Assembly: GCA_947626815.1 (NCBI GenBank)
Contig: CANQTN010000001.1
Span: forward strand, 80,483 to 144,482
Direction of reading: 5' to 3'
Length of the DNA stretch: 64,000 bases
Source: an uncultured Clostridia bacterium
Lineage (GTDB): Bacteria; Bacillota; Clostridia; TANB77; CAG-508
Below the pieces are notes generated by a model. The model was not told the DNA's origin and did not search any database. It saw only the letters and a list, made by a program, of their open reading frames with translations. Position numbers and translations under genes: made by a program. This document shows, piece after piece, positions 8,419 through 17,940 of the stretch; positions within the stretch are counted from its first letter, which is position 1; the number at the start of each line of letters is the position of its first letter.

Positions 8419-9369
8419 ATGGATAGGAAAATTTTTACTATTTTTGTAGGAATAATTATTATTTTATTAATGCTACCTAATAATAATTTTGCAGCAGTAG
8501 ATAGTGAAAAATCATTAAAAGGTAGATATGAATCTGTAAAAGGGCGATATGATAATAAAGAGAATTTGACTGTCGAAGAAGTGCAAATGTTAAAAGATGA
8601 CATGCAAGCATTAGAGTATGATATGATTGAGACAAAGGAATTTTGGAAAGATTATCCAGAAAAGAAAGAATTTATAGCTTGGATAGATGAAAGTATGCAA
8701 GGGCTTCAAACGGAGTGGTATGAAATTGATGTTGTAGAGAAAGATAAGAAATCTGATTCTAGCAAAACCAATGGTACAGGTGAATCAAATAAAAAATTGA
8801 TGAAAAAGAATGTAAAGCAAATACGTAAATGGCTTAATAAAAATAGTGCTAAAAATCTTTCTAAAGAAGTAAAAAAGGATTGGGAAGCAAAAATAGCAAA
8901 GGCGAAAGAAAGTGAAAAAAAGGATGAGAAAAAAGATGCAATAGCAGCAGAAGTATTGATGAATGGTGGAACTAAGGCAGAAGCTGATAAAGCTGCTATA
9001 GAATCAACGCAATCAATATATACATTACCAGGAAAAGAAGATAATGAAGAAAGTGGTGTATCAGGGGAAAATGTTGATGATATTATAAGTAAATCAGAAA
9101 ATTTTATAAATGGAGCAGATAAATCTGTGTTATCTTCAGAGGAAGATTTACAAGGATTTTCAGGATTATTTTATAATATACTTTTGACTATAGGTGTAGC
9201 ATGTGTAGTAATTACGGGAATGATAATAGGAATAAAATATATGATAGGAAGTGTAGAAGAAAAGGCAAATTATAAACAAATGTTAGTACCATATTTGATA
9301 GGAAGTTTAGCTGTATTAGGAGCTTTTGGAATATGGAAATTAATTTTAGATGTAGTAGAGAAATTATAA
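8419..9369 (+). CDS. VirB2/TrbC-like pilin-type protein with long helical N-terminal domain
   Basis: A 316-residue secreted or membrane protein. A signal-like hydrophobic segment spans about residues 5-24, followed by a charged, helix-rich region to about 210. The C-terminus has two transmembrane segments with VACVVITGMIIGIKYMIGS. The last 100 residues are close to those of the 4405 protein, including SGENVDDIISKSENFI. It needs no frameshift and so acts as an internal control for its paralogue. C-termini of this kind belong to the VirB2/TrbC-like subunits of type IV secretion systems; the role of the N-terminal domain is unknown. The ribosome site is AAAGGTGGTGA. It heads a run of co-oriented secretion genes. 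Confidence 0.75.
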   Translation: MDRKIFTIFVGIIIILLMLPNNNFAAVDSEKSLKGRYESVKGRYDNKENLTVEEVQMLKDDMQALEYDMIETKEFWKDYPEKKEFIAWIDESMQGLQTEWYEIDVVEKDKKSDSSKTNGTGESNKKLMKKNVKQIRKWLNKNSAKNLSKEVKKDWEAKIAKAKESEKKDEKKDAIAAEVLMNGGTKAEADKAAIESTQSIYTLPGKEDNEESGVSGENVDDIISKSENFINGADKSVLSSEEDLQGFSGLFYNILLTIGVACVVITGMIIGIKYMIGSVEEKANYKQMLVPYLIGSLAVLGAFGIWKLILDVVEKL

Positions 9370-9466
9370 TTAGTAACAGCTAAATAAAAAAATGTTGAAA
9401 AAATGTTAAATTTGAATTATAATAAATATGATTTTTATTTAATTGGTAAAAAAGGGTGTGATGTTT

Positions 9467-9829
9467 ATGAAAAAGGCAAGTAAAATATTATTAATAGCAA
9501 TAATGTTTATTATAGTTGTTTCGAATATCTCACTAGGTTTTGATATAAGTGGTCTTGGTGATCTAGATAAATATAATACAGAAGGTATAAGCTCAGGGAC
9601 TTTTGTTGATATGGTTAATAATATAATTCATATTATACAAATAATTGGAAGTATAATTTCAGTTATGGTTTTAATAATTTTAGGAATTAAATATATGATT
9701 GGAAGTATTGATGAAAGAGCAGAATATAAGAGAACAATGATGCCATATTTAGTTGGTGCAGTATTATTTTTTGGAATAGTAAATGTTGTAGCGATAATTA
9801 GTAATTTAGCTCAAGGTTTAAGTAGTTAA
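9467..9829 (+). CDS. VirB2/TrbC-like small pilin protein
   Basis: About 120 residues: signal-like segment (MKKASKILLIAIMFIIVVSN), short polar loop, then two hydrophobic helices with LIILGIKYMIGSIDERAEYK between them. This is the layout of VirB2/TrbC pilins (signal, two helices, short cytoplasmic loop). The loop motif IKYMIGS is shared with the three paralogues at 4405, 8419 and 9943. Starts at 9461 or 9467 are both possible; 9467 gives the cleanest signal peptide and fits GGGTGTG as ribosome site. Role inferred: structural subunit of the transfer or secretion conduit in the membrane. Confidence 0.7.
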   Translation: MKKASKILLIAIMFIIVVSNISLGFDISGLGDLDKYNTEGISSGTFVDMVNNIIHIIQIIGSIISVMVLIILGIKYMIGSIDERAEYKRTMMPYLVGAVLFFGIVNVVAIISNLAQGLSS

Positions 9830-9846
9830 AGAATAAATGTAATATA

Positions 9847-9875
9847 TTGCAAAAAAATGTAATATATGATATAAT
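9847..9875 (+). promoter_or_regulatory. Sigma-A promoter of the 9943 pilin gene
   Basis: TTGCAA (9847-9852), 17 bases, TATAAT (9870-9875). Confidence 0.7.
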
Positions 9876-9942
9876 AACTGTGTAAGGATGTTATTAATAT
9901 TCCGAATAGGATTAAGATAAAAAATAAAGGAGGGAGTTTAGT

Positions 9943-10305
9943 ATGAAAAAGACAATAAAAGTAGCAATGACTATAGCAATGTTAATTACAATAATATTAT
10001 CATCTACAATGGTATTTGCATCTGTTGTTGATCCAGGTACTTTTACAGGAGAAGGAAGTACAATTCAAACTACAAAATTAGATAGTTTTGGACAAAGCAT
10101 AGTAAAAGTTCTTTCAACAATTGGTTCAATTGCATCTGTTCTTGTTTTAATAGTATTAGGTATAAAATATATGATGGGTAGTGCAGAAGAAAAAGCAGAA
10201 TATAAGAAAACATTGATACCTTATGTAATAGGTGCATTATTTGTATTTGCAGCATCTGTTATAGCAAGTACAATATTTAATGTAGCAAATCAAGCTTGGT
10301 CATAA
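9943..10305 (+). CDS. VirB2/TrbC-like small pilin protein
   Basis: A 120-residue protein with a clear signal peptide (about residues 1-26, ending VFAS), then two hydrophobic helices with IKYMMGSAEEKAEYKKTLIP between them. It is the most canonical VirB2/TrbC-like pilin of the four. It has its own promoter, a strong AAAGGAGGG ribosome site and its own terminator, which suggests that it is made in excess as the major subunit. This is inference from the layout. Confidence 0.75.
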   Translation: MKKTIKVAMTIAMLITIILSSTMVFASVVDPGTFTGEGSTIQTTKLDSFGQSIVKVLSTIGSIASVLVLIVLGIKYMMGSAEEKAEYKKTLIPYVIGALFVFAASVIASTIFNVANQAWS

Positions 10306-10344
10306 AAATATTACAGGAATATTACAAATATATTAATTTTAAAA

Positions 10345-10382
10345 AAAAAGTGCAAAAATATTACAATTTTTGCACTTTTTTG
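10345..10382 (+). terminator. Terminator after the 9943 pilin gene
   Basis: AAGTGCAAAAAT and ATTTTTGCACTT arms followed by T. Read-through or the TATAAT just after it could serve the downstream secretion genes. Confidence 0.85.
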
Positions 10383-10432
10383 TTATAATATAGTATAAGG
10401 GAAAGTATATCTTTTTTAAGGAGGAGAGGTTA

Positions 10433-10801
10433 TTGGGAACTTATAATTTACCAAGAAATGTTAAAGGAGAAGGAAGGATATTATATATATTTTCTTCAAA
10501 AGCTTTAATATATACTTCTGTCGGTGTTTTTTGTGCACTACCATTTTATTTTTTGATGAAATATTTTCAAATGACTTTTGCAGGACTTGTTATTATTGCA
10601 ATTTTTGGAATAATTGGATTTTCTATAGCAACATTTAAGATTCCTGATTCTAGTGCATTGAAATTAACTAAAAGTGTTGGAGGAGAAAATATAGATGTTA
10701 CGATAATAAGATATATAAAGTTTAAAATGGCTAAAAATAGAATTTATGTTGCAACAGGCGAAGTAGATGAAAAAGAAGAAAGAGGTGAGGAAAGTGAATG
10801 A
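10433..10801 (+). CDS. PrgI-like type IV secretion membrane protein
   Basis: A 122-residue protein starting with TTG after AAGGAGGAGAGG. The N-terminus TYNLPRNVKGEGRILYIFSS leads into two close transmembrane helices (about residues 20-68), a layout like that of PrgI-family proteins, which sit just before VirB4 in Gram-positive conjugation loci. Its end overlaps the next gene by 8 bases, a sign of coupled translation. The family call rests on size, layout and position more than on a sharp motif. Confidence 0.65.
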   Translation: MGTYNLPRNVKGEGRILYIFSSKALIYTSVGVFCALPFYFLMKYFQMTFAGLVIIAIFGIIGFSIATFKIPDSSALKLTKSVGGENIDVTIIRYIKFKMAKNRIYVATGEVDEKEERGEESE

Positions 10802-12053
10802 AAATACGATGACAGAGTTACTTTTTATGGTATTAATATTTATGGTAGTTATATTATTAATTTTAGTTATAACATATATTATATTGAGTGTGAAGTCTAA
10901 GAAAAGGAGAAAAAGTGCAGAAAATAAGAATATATTAAGAACAAATAAGAATGTAACAGAAAAAACTAAGAAAGAAAGTGTTAAATCTACCTCCTATAAT
11001 CAACAATCAATATATAAATTTATGAAGTTTGATAAAATAGAAGATAATATGATTGTTCAAAGAAATGGAAAAAGATATTTGATGGTTATTGAATGCCAAG
11101 GGGTAAATTATGATTTAATGTCAAAAATGGAAAAGATTGCAGTAGAAGAAGGATTTCAGCAGTTTTTAAATACTTTACGTCATCCTATACAAATTTATAT
11201 ACAAACTAGAACAATAAATTTAGGTGATAGTATAGCAAGATATAAAGAGCAAATAAAGGGAATAGAAGAGAAATATAGAAATAAAGAATATGAATATAAT
11301 AAGATGGTAGAATCTGGAAGGTATACTAATGCTCAATTAGAGAAACAGTTTTTTGAATTAACAAAACAAAAAAATATGGTAGAGTATAGTAGAGATCTTA
11401 TTAGCACAACTGAAAAAATGAGTTTAAATAGAGGTGTTTTAAATAAAAAGTATTATATTGTAGTACCATATTATCCAGAGGATAGTGCAAATTCTGGTCA
11501 ATATGCTGTTGAAGAAATAAGAAATATGGCATTTTCGGAATTATATACAAAATCGCAAACTATTATAAGAACATTGTCAGCTTGCTCAGTGAGTGGAAAG
11601 ATTTTAAATTCTAAAGAATTGGTTGACTTATTGTATGTAGCATATAATAGAGATGAAGCTGAGACATTTGGAACAGATATGGCAATGAAATCTGGTTATG
11701 ACGATTTGTATTCTACAGCACCAGATGTATTTGAAAAGAAAATACAGATATTAGATAAACAAATTGAAAAAGCAGCAATGGATTTGGTGGTTGATAAAGT
11801 TGAAAAAGCAAAATCAAGAGCTCAACAATTAGCAGAAGAAAAAGAGCAAAATATGGATGCTCTAATTGGTAAAATGGCACAAATGATTATGGAAACAAAT
11901 AAAAATTCTGTTGAGGAAGGTATAGCTGAAGATGTAATTAGAGAAATTAAAGATGAGTTAGGTCAACAAATAAGTAAGAGTGATGAAAAAGGAGATGTAA
12001 GTGATGAGCAAATCCAAGAAACAACAAGCAGAAGAACTAGAAAGGCAGGCTAA
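10794..12053 (+). CDS. Membrane-anchored coiled-coil protein of the secretion locus, unknown family
   Basis: About 419 residues from a GTG preceded by AGAGGTGAGG. One N-terminal transmembrane segment (about residues 6-33) is followed by a basic stretch and a cytoplasmic domain with KYLMVIECQGVNYDLMSKME. A long helical part with KYYIVVPYYPE comes next, and the end is Glu/Lys-rich and coiled. The YLMVIECQGVNYDLMS region resembles the N-terminal part of VirB4-type ATPases (CagE_TrbE_VirB domain), so this may be a split-off or accessory VirB4 N-domain lacking the ATPase. It overlaps the VirB4 gene by about 50 bases. No Walker motif is present. Confidence 0.6.
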   Translation: MNENTMTELLFMVLIFMVVILLILVITYIILSVKSKKRRKSAENKNILRTNKNVTEKTKKESVKSTSYNQQSIYKFMKFDKIEDNMIVQRNGKRYLMVIECQGVNYDLMSKMEKIAVEEGFQQFLNTLRHPIQIYIQTRTINLGDSIARYKEQIKGIEEKYRNKEYEYNKMVESGRYTNAQLEKQFFELTKQKNMVEYSRDLISTTEKMSLNRGVLNKKYYIVVPYYPEDSANSGQYAVEEIRNMAFSELYTKSQTIIRTLSACSVSGKILNSKELVDLLYVAYNRDEAETFGTDMAMKSGYDDLYSTAPDVFEKKIQILDKQIEKAAMDLVVDKVEKAKSRAQQLAEEKEQNMDALIGKMAQMIMETNKNSVEEGIAEDVIREIKDELGQQISKSDEKGDVSDEQIQETTSRRTRKAG

Positions 12054-13974
12054 TAGAATAATTGAGCCTGGACGTTTAAGAAAAAAAACAATAAAAGAAT
12101 TAATAGCTCCATCTGGTATAGATGCTTCGAAAATAGATCATTTGGAAATTATATCAACTGTGAAGAGATATGCAAGAAGTTTTTTTATATCATCATTACC
12201 TCGTATGTGTACATTTCCAGAATTATTTAGGGATTTATATTTTTTTGGTGATATTAATACATCTATATACATAACACCTATTTCAGAGTCAAAATCTCAA
12301 AATGAATTAAATAAAGTTATTAATGAACTTGAAACAGAAAGAATTGTTGCTTCAGATAGAGGAAATATTAATAGAGAGAGTACTCTTGCTCAAAAGAGAT
12401 TTGAAGCTGAACAATTAAGAGATGAAATAGCAGCAGGATTTAATAAAATGTATGATGCATCTGTTATAGCTACGTTATTTTCATATAATTTGAATGAGTT
12501 AGATAGAATGACTAAAATGCTTGCAACAGAAATGTCAAAATCATTAGTTGGTATAAAAAGTGCGTGGGCAATTCAAGAGACAGCTTTTCAGTCTAATTTG
12601 CCTTTAATGGATGATAATGTTAAAAAGATACATTCATTTGATAGTAGATCTATGGGGACAGTATTTCCTTTTACAACTTCAGAAGTGGGACATTCTACAG
12701 GTGTACCATTAGGTTTTAATAAACAAACAGGAACTCCAATATTATTTGATAATTTTCATTCATCTTTGACAAATTATAATATGGTTATATTTGCTAAATC
12801 TGGTGCAGGTAAGTCTGTTACAATGAAAACTTTGATTTCGAGATCTTCTGTGTTAATGGGAATAGAAAGCTTAGCATTAGATGCTGAAGGTGAGTATACT
12901 ATTGTGGCGGAAAGTTTAGGTGGGATTAATGTTGTATTAAGTCCTAATTCAAAGACAGTTATTAATTTGTTTGATATTGAGCCAGAAACAGTAAGAGATG
13001 AAATAACTGGTAGAGAAAGAATTGTTTTGAATGTAGAAAATAAAATAGAAGATGTAACACAAGCATTACTTACTATGGCAAGAGGTAGTACTAGAAGTAC
13101 AGATGTAAATGAGCTTACTAAACAAGTTATAGCCGAGATTGTTGCAGAAGAGTATGCAAGCTTGGGAATTACAAATGATCCTAATAGTGTATATACAGAA
13201 GGGAATAGCTTTAGAAAAGGAAATAAATTATATAGAGATAAAAAAGATATGCCAACAATAGGTAGTTGGTATAGAAGATTGCAAAATAAAGCGATGCAGA
13301 ATAAAAATGGTGATTATAGTTTTCATTATAGCTATTTGTTAAAAGTTATGAGACAATATATAAGAGAGTATAATGGCCAAATGGCGTATTTTGATGGTCA
13401 GTCAACTTTTGAATTATTAGATGGAGCACCATTTATTAATCTTGATATTTCACAATTGGAAGAAAGGTTTGCAAGACCTCTTGCACAGCAGATATTGCTT
13501 TCATGGATTTGGGAAAAATATGTTAAGAAGAATAGTGAAGATAGGAGAAAGGCTAGACAAAAGAGGGTTTTAGTTGATGAGGCTTGGATGTTGTTACCTT
13601 ATCCTGAAGCTGTAGATTTTTTAAATACTATGGCTAGGCGTGCAAGAAAAAGAAATGTTTCTTTGGCAATTATTTCTCAAAGATTTCAAGACTTTTATGA
13701 GAAACCAGAGGCACAAGCTGTGTTAACGTCTTCAGATACAAAGCTGTTTTTAGCACAAGATAAGTCAGAAATACAATATTTGAAAGAAGTTTTTAAATTA
13801 AGTGATGGAGAAGCTAATTTTTTAATAACTTGTTTAAAGGGAGAGGGACTACTAAAAGTAGGTGGAGATACAGCTATTTTGCAAATAACACCAACTGCAA
13901 AAGAATTTGAGTTTGTTGAAACAAATTTAAATAAATTAGTGAAAATGAGAAAACAAACTAGTAATATGAAATAG
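12004..13974 (+). CDS. virB4: VirB4-type secretion ATPase
   Basis: About 656 residues. Walker A AKSGAGKS is at about residues 266-273, Walker B RVLVDEAWMLL at about 519-529, and the later SQRFQDF and SSDTKLFLAQD motifs are typical of VirB4/TraC-type ATPases. It energises assembly and transport by type IV secretion systems at the inner face of the membrane. ATG 12004 is preferred over GTG 12001, since AAAGGAG ends 9 bases upstream. It overlaps the previous gene and runs directly into the VirB6-like gene. No coupling ATPase (VirD4/TcpA) and no relaxase accompany it. Confidence 0.9.
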   Translation: MSKSKKQQAEELERQANRIIEPGRLRKKTIKELIAPSGIDASKIDHLEIISTVKRYARSFFISSLPRMCTFPELFRDLYFFGDINTSIYITPISESKSQNELNKVINELETERIVASDRGNINRESTLAQKRFEAEQLRDEIAAGFNKMYDASVIATLFSYNLNELDRMTKMLATEMSKSLVGIKSAWAIQETAFQSNLPLMDDNVKKIHSFDSRSMGTVFPFTTSEVGHSTGVPLGFNKQTGTPILFDNFHSSLTNYNMVIFAKSGAGKSVTMKTLISRSSVLMGIESLALDAEGEYTIVAESLGGINVVLSPNSKTVINLFDIEPETVRDEITGRERIVLNVENKIEDVTQALLTMARGSTRSTDVNELTKQVIAEIVAEEYASLGITNDPNSVYTEGNSFRKGNKLYRDKKDMPTIGSWYRRLQNKAMQNKNGDYSFHYSYLLKVMRQYIREYNGQMAYFDGQSTFELLDGAPFINLDISQLEERFARPLAQQILLSWIWEKYVKKNSEDRRKARQKRVLVDEAWMLLPYPEAVDFLNTMARRARKRNVSLAIISQRFQDFYEKPEAQAVLTSSDTKLFLAQDKSEIQYLKEVFKLSDGEANFLITCLKGEGLLKVGGDTAILQITPTAKEFEFVETNLNKLVKMRKQTSNMK

Positions 13975-13988
13975 TGAAGGAGGAAGAA

Positions 13989-16923
13989 ATGGAAAAAATA
14001 TTATCTAGTAAGAGCTTTATACAAAAGATAGTTATAATGATATTATTTATGGTATTTTTTAACTTTGCTATTCCTATTAGATCAGAAGCAGCAACATTTG
14101 ATATAGGTGGAGATTTAATAAAGGAGTTGTCTCAATTATTGGCTTCATTAGGAGATGTTGCAACAGGTGCGCTTAATCATTTTATGCTAGGTACAGATGA
14201 ACTTGTAGGTTCATCTATGCTAAGTATGGATAATCCAAATTTTAGTGATCCAAAATCTTATTTATATGTTGATGGGATAAAAGATGATGATGTAGTGAAA
14301 TCAGTAAATGCTTCAGATTTGGATGGATTTGTGTGGACAGATCCAAAAATACCTAATATATTGTATTCTCCTGAGGCTATTTTTAGTAATCAAATAGGTG
14401 CATTTGATGTAAATTTTATTAATCCGCATAAATATACAGGTGTAGAATTAATGAATCGGAAAGGTTACGCAACAAAGTGGATCTGAAGAATATACAGACA
14501 AAAATGGTGATCAAAAATATGGTAGACAGTATTCTGCAGCTTTAAAATTATCTTCAACGATTGCATCATGGTATACTGCATTTAGAAATATTGCAATTGT
14601 AGGATTATTGTCAGTGCTAGTATATATAGGTATTAGAATATTGATAGGTTCTACAGCTCCTGATAAAGCAAAATATAAAGAAAGATTACAAGATTGGGTT
14701 GTGGCATTATGTTTAGTTTTTGTTATACATATAATTATGTCTGGTGTATTATTAGTTACAGAACAAATAACTAAGTTGTTTGCATCAGATACTTATGGAA
14801 ATGTTATTGTAAAGATTAATGGTAGTGAAAATGGAAATGCAAGTCAATTTAGAACGAATTTAATTGGTTATGCAAGATTTATGGTTCAATATGTTCCAAA
14901 AGGAAGTAGTGATTCGTGGGGTAATGCTGTTGCTTATACAATAATATATTTAGCATTGATAATTTTCACAGTTATGTTTACTTTTACGTATTTTAAAAGG
15001 TTCTTATATATGGCGTTTTTTACGATGATTGCACCATTAGTAGCGCTAACTTATCCTTTGGATAAGTTGGCAGATGGGAAAGCACAAGCATTTAATTATT
15101 GGTTTAAAGAATATACAATGAATGCTATTATACAACCTGTACATTTAATATTATATTCTGTTTTTGTAGGCTCAGCAGTGGATATGGCAACTGATAATCC
15201 TATATATGCAATAATTGCACTTGGGGCATTAGTTCCAGTGGAGAAGATAATTAAGAAGATGTTTGGATTTGATAAGTCAGAAACAACTTCAGGTTTAGGA
15301 GCATTAGCAGGAGGAGCTTTAACAATGCAAGGTATAAATGCAGTTAGAGCTAAACTTTCAGGAGGAAGAAATTTAAAGGCGAAAAATGCAAAAAAAGGTG
15401 AAGAAGATGATGAAATAGTAACTAGAGGTAAGTCTCCTAGATTTATGCAAAATGCGCATGATCCTTTGGAAACATTATTAGGAGGAGCTGCTATTGGTGC
15501 AGCGGGGGGAGCTGTTGCAAGTGGACAAGTATCTCCTGAAATACTTGAAAGTAATAATGATGAAGATGAAGAAAATGATAATAATGCTGAAAAAGGAAGA
15601 AATGCTCAAGAAAATGGAAGATATAGTAATGATGGAGAACATAGAATATATGGAGATGGTAGAGGATATAGCCAAAATAGACAAAATAGAGATGATGAAG
15701 AAATTGAAGAAGATGGAAATCCAGCAGAAGATAATCAAGATGCAAGATATAGGGAATATGTGGAAAATGGTGACAACAGACAAGGTCAAGGTGAACAAAG
15801 AGGAAAAAATAGGGAAACTGTTGATGAGCAAATACAAAGGGAAAAGGAAGAATCAAAGTTGGAATTGCCAGTTGATTATTGGCTAAATCGAAGAAGAGAG
15901 ATACAAAGAGAGAGAGAGACGGAACATGCTGAAGGACAAAGACCTCTACAACAATCGGAAGAACAAGAAAGACCTACGCAGGAAGTAGCAGAGCAAGGAA
16001 CACAGATGCAAGGAGCAACAGAACAAAGAGAACAGGTACAAGAAACAGCAGAACCAGAAAGACCAGCACAACAAGCAGCAGGACGAGGAAGACAGAGAAG
16101 AATACAAGAAGCTGAGACACGAGGACAAGAAACTTCTAATACTAGAAGTATGGCTCAAAGAGTTAAAGGTGGATTAGGGAATGTAATGTATGAAGCAAAG
16201 AGACAAGTTAAGAGTGCGCCTAAAAAAGTCGGCAAAGGTGCATTAAATGGAGCTAAATTTGTTGCGAAGAAAATACCAGGAGCTGCAGTTGGTACAGTAG
16301 CAGGCTTAGCAGGCGCAACGGCTGCAGGAATACTTTCTACAGCAGCAGGTGTTGCAAGTGGAGACTTAGAAAAAGGATTAACTATGGCAGCAGGTGGTGC
16401 ATTAGGTGGTGCAGCATTAGGTGCGCATATGGGAGCAAGAGCAGGAAATTCAATTGGAGGTACTGTAGCAAGAGGAGCATCTAGTGTAAGAAATTCATAT
16501 AGACAAGGTGCATATACTCCTGATGAATTGAAGATACAAGAACAAGAAAAATTTGATAAACAGTTTAAATCAAATGATAGTAATTATGAGTATTTGAAAA
16601 ATAAAGGTATGTCAGCTAAGGAAGCAGATGAATTCTTAAAAGGTGGTGGTGCACAAGCATTTTTAGATGCTGGTATTACTGATATAGGTCTTATGTATAA
16701 TGCTCAAGCATTAGCTAAGAAAAAAGGATATGATAGAGATAGAATGATAGCTGCAGCACAATTGTCAAAAACGTTGTCAGATGGTTTTGAAAATAATATT
16801 TCTGAAAGACAAAGCTTTAGACAAAGGATTTTAGATAAAACTAAGAAGACTATGAATAATGATAATGCAATTAGAATGGCAGATAGTTTAGAGTCAGATA
16901 TAATTGAATTGAAGAAAAAGTAG
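13989..16923 (+). CDS. VirB6/TrbL-like channel protein with +1 frameshift at CGG
   Basis: With a +1 step at the in-frame CGG at 14457 this gives one protein of about 977 residues. Without it translation stops at UGA 24 bases further on. It has a signal-like segment at about residues 8-30. Five or more transmembrane segments follow after the shift (about residues 190-430), with FTMIAPLVALTYPLDKLADG and a conserved QAFNYWFKEYTMN region, as in VirB6/TrbL-like polytopic proteins of Gram-positive transfer systems. A long hydrophilic Gln/Glu/Asn-rich tail and a Gly/Ala-rich amphipathic part complete it. The next stretch in the +1 frame is open from 14458 and matches in composition. Start ATG 13989 follows AAGGAGG. 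Confidence 0.75.
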
Positions 16924-16935
16924 GAGGATTAAATT

Positions 16936-17916
16936 ATGCATAAATTGTTTAGATTTTATAATCAAAATAGAAAGCAAATTTGGTTTTCCATACTTATAAT
17001 TGCTTTTATAATTTTGATTATTCGTCTTTTAAATCAATTTTATAAAGAGAATAATCAAATAAATAATGAAGAGATTGAAAATAGTCAAAATACTTCACAA
17101 GAAAAATATGAAGAAGAAAGTAAAGTGTTAGTTACAGGAACACAACTGAAAGGAAAAATTAAAGAAGCTTATAATAGTTTAGTTGAAGATTTTTTAAATA
17201 AATGTATGAATGGCGAATATAGTGAAGCATATAAGTTGCTATCATATAATTGTAAAGAAAATTTGTATCCATCAGAAGAGTTTTTTATTGAAAAGTATTG
17301 TTCTTCTAAATTTAGCAGTGGAAAATCTTATGAATTTAATGCTTGGTCAATGAAGAATAGAAAAATATACTTGGTGAAGATTTATGAAAATATGTTGGCA
17401 ACAGGAAAATTAACAAATAAAAATTATATTGAGGACTACTATAGTATAATAGAAGAAAAAAATAGTGATAGTAATGAAATAGAGTATAAATTGAGTATAG
17501 GGGGATATATAGATCGAAATTATATAAATAAAAGTAAAGAAAAAGATTACATAAAAGTAATTGTAAACTATTCAGATTTATATATGGAAAATGAAGTATA
17601 TCATTTATTAATTCAGAATAAATCAGAAAAAGATATAATGTTAGATGTAAGAGAAAGTGCTGATACGGTATATGTTTTAGATGATAATAATTATAAATAT
17701 AATGCTCTTATGTACGAGAATTTGGAAGAAAATTTAATTATACCAGCAAATGATGAAGCAGAAATTGCAATTAAGTTTAGTAATAATTATAATGATGGAA
17801 TATCTATGAAATCATTGGTGTTTTCTAAAATTATAAAAGATTATAATAGATATTTATTGGATAAAGATGCTTATGAAAAATATGGAGATTATTTGGAGAT
17901 AGAGGTTAGCTTATAA
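16936..17916 (+). CDS. Single-pass membrane protein with NTF2-like tail, unknown family
   Basis: 326 residues, one transmembrane helix (about 15-35), then an extracytoplasmic part. Residues about 70-165 hold the pattern LVEDFLNKCMNGEYSEAYKLLS with FFIEKYCSS, similar in shape to the repeated units of the protein at 23299. A beta-rich C-terminal half follows. VirB8-like and TcpC-like proteins of type IV secretion systems have the same layout (short cytoplasmic end, one helix, NTF2-like periplasmic or wall-side domains), so a VirB8/TcpC role is a fair inference. It sits 12 bases after the VirB6-like gene. Confidence 0.55.
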   Translation: MHKLFRFYNQNRKQIWFSILIIAFIILIIRLLNQFYKENNQINNEEIENSQNTSQEKYEEESKVLVTGTQLKGKIKEAYNSLVEDFLNKCMNGEYSEAYKLLSYNCKENLYPSEEFFIEKYCSSKFSSGKSYEFNAWSMKNRKIYLVKIYENMLATGKLTNKNYIEDYYSIIEEKNSDSNEIEYKLSIGGYIDRNYINKSKEKDYIKVIVNYSDLYMENEVYHLLIQNKSEKDIMLDVRESADTVYVLDDNNYKYNALMYENLEENLIIPANDEAEIAIKFSNNYNDGISMKSLVFSKIIKDYNRYLLDKDAYEKYGDYLEIEVSL

Positions 17917-17940
17917 AGGGTTACATAAAGAGGTGATTAT

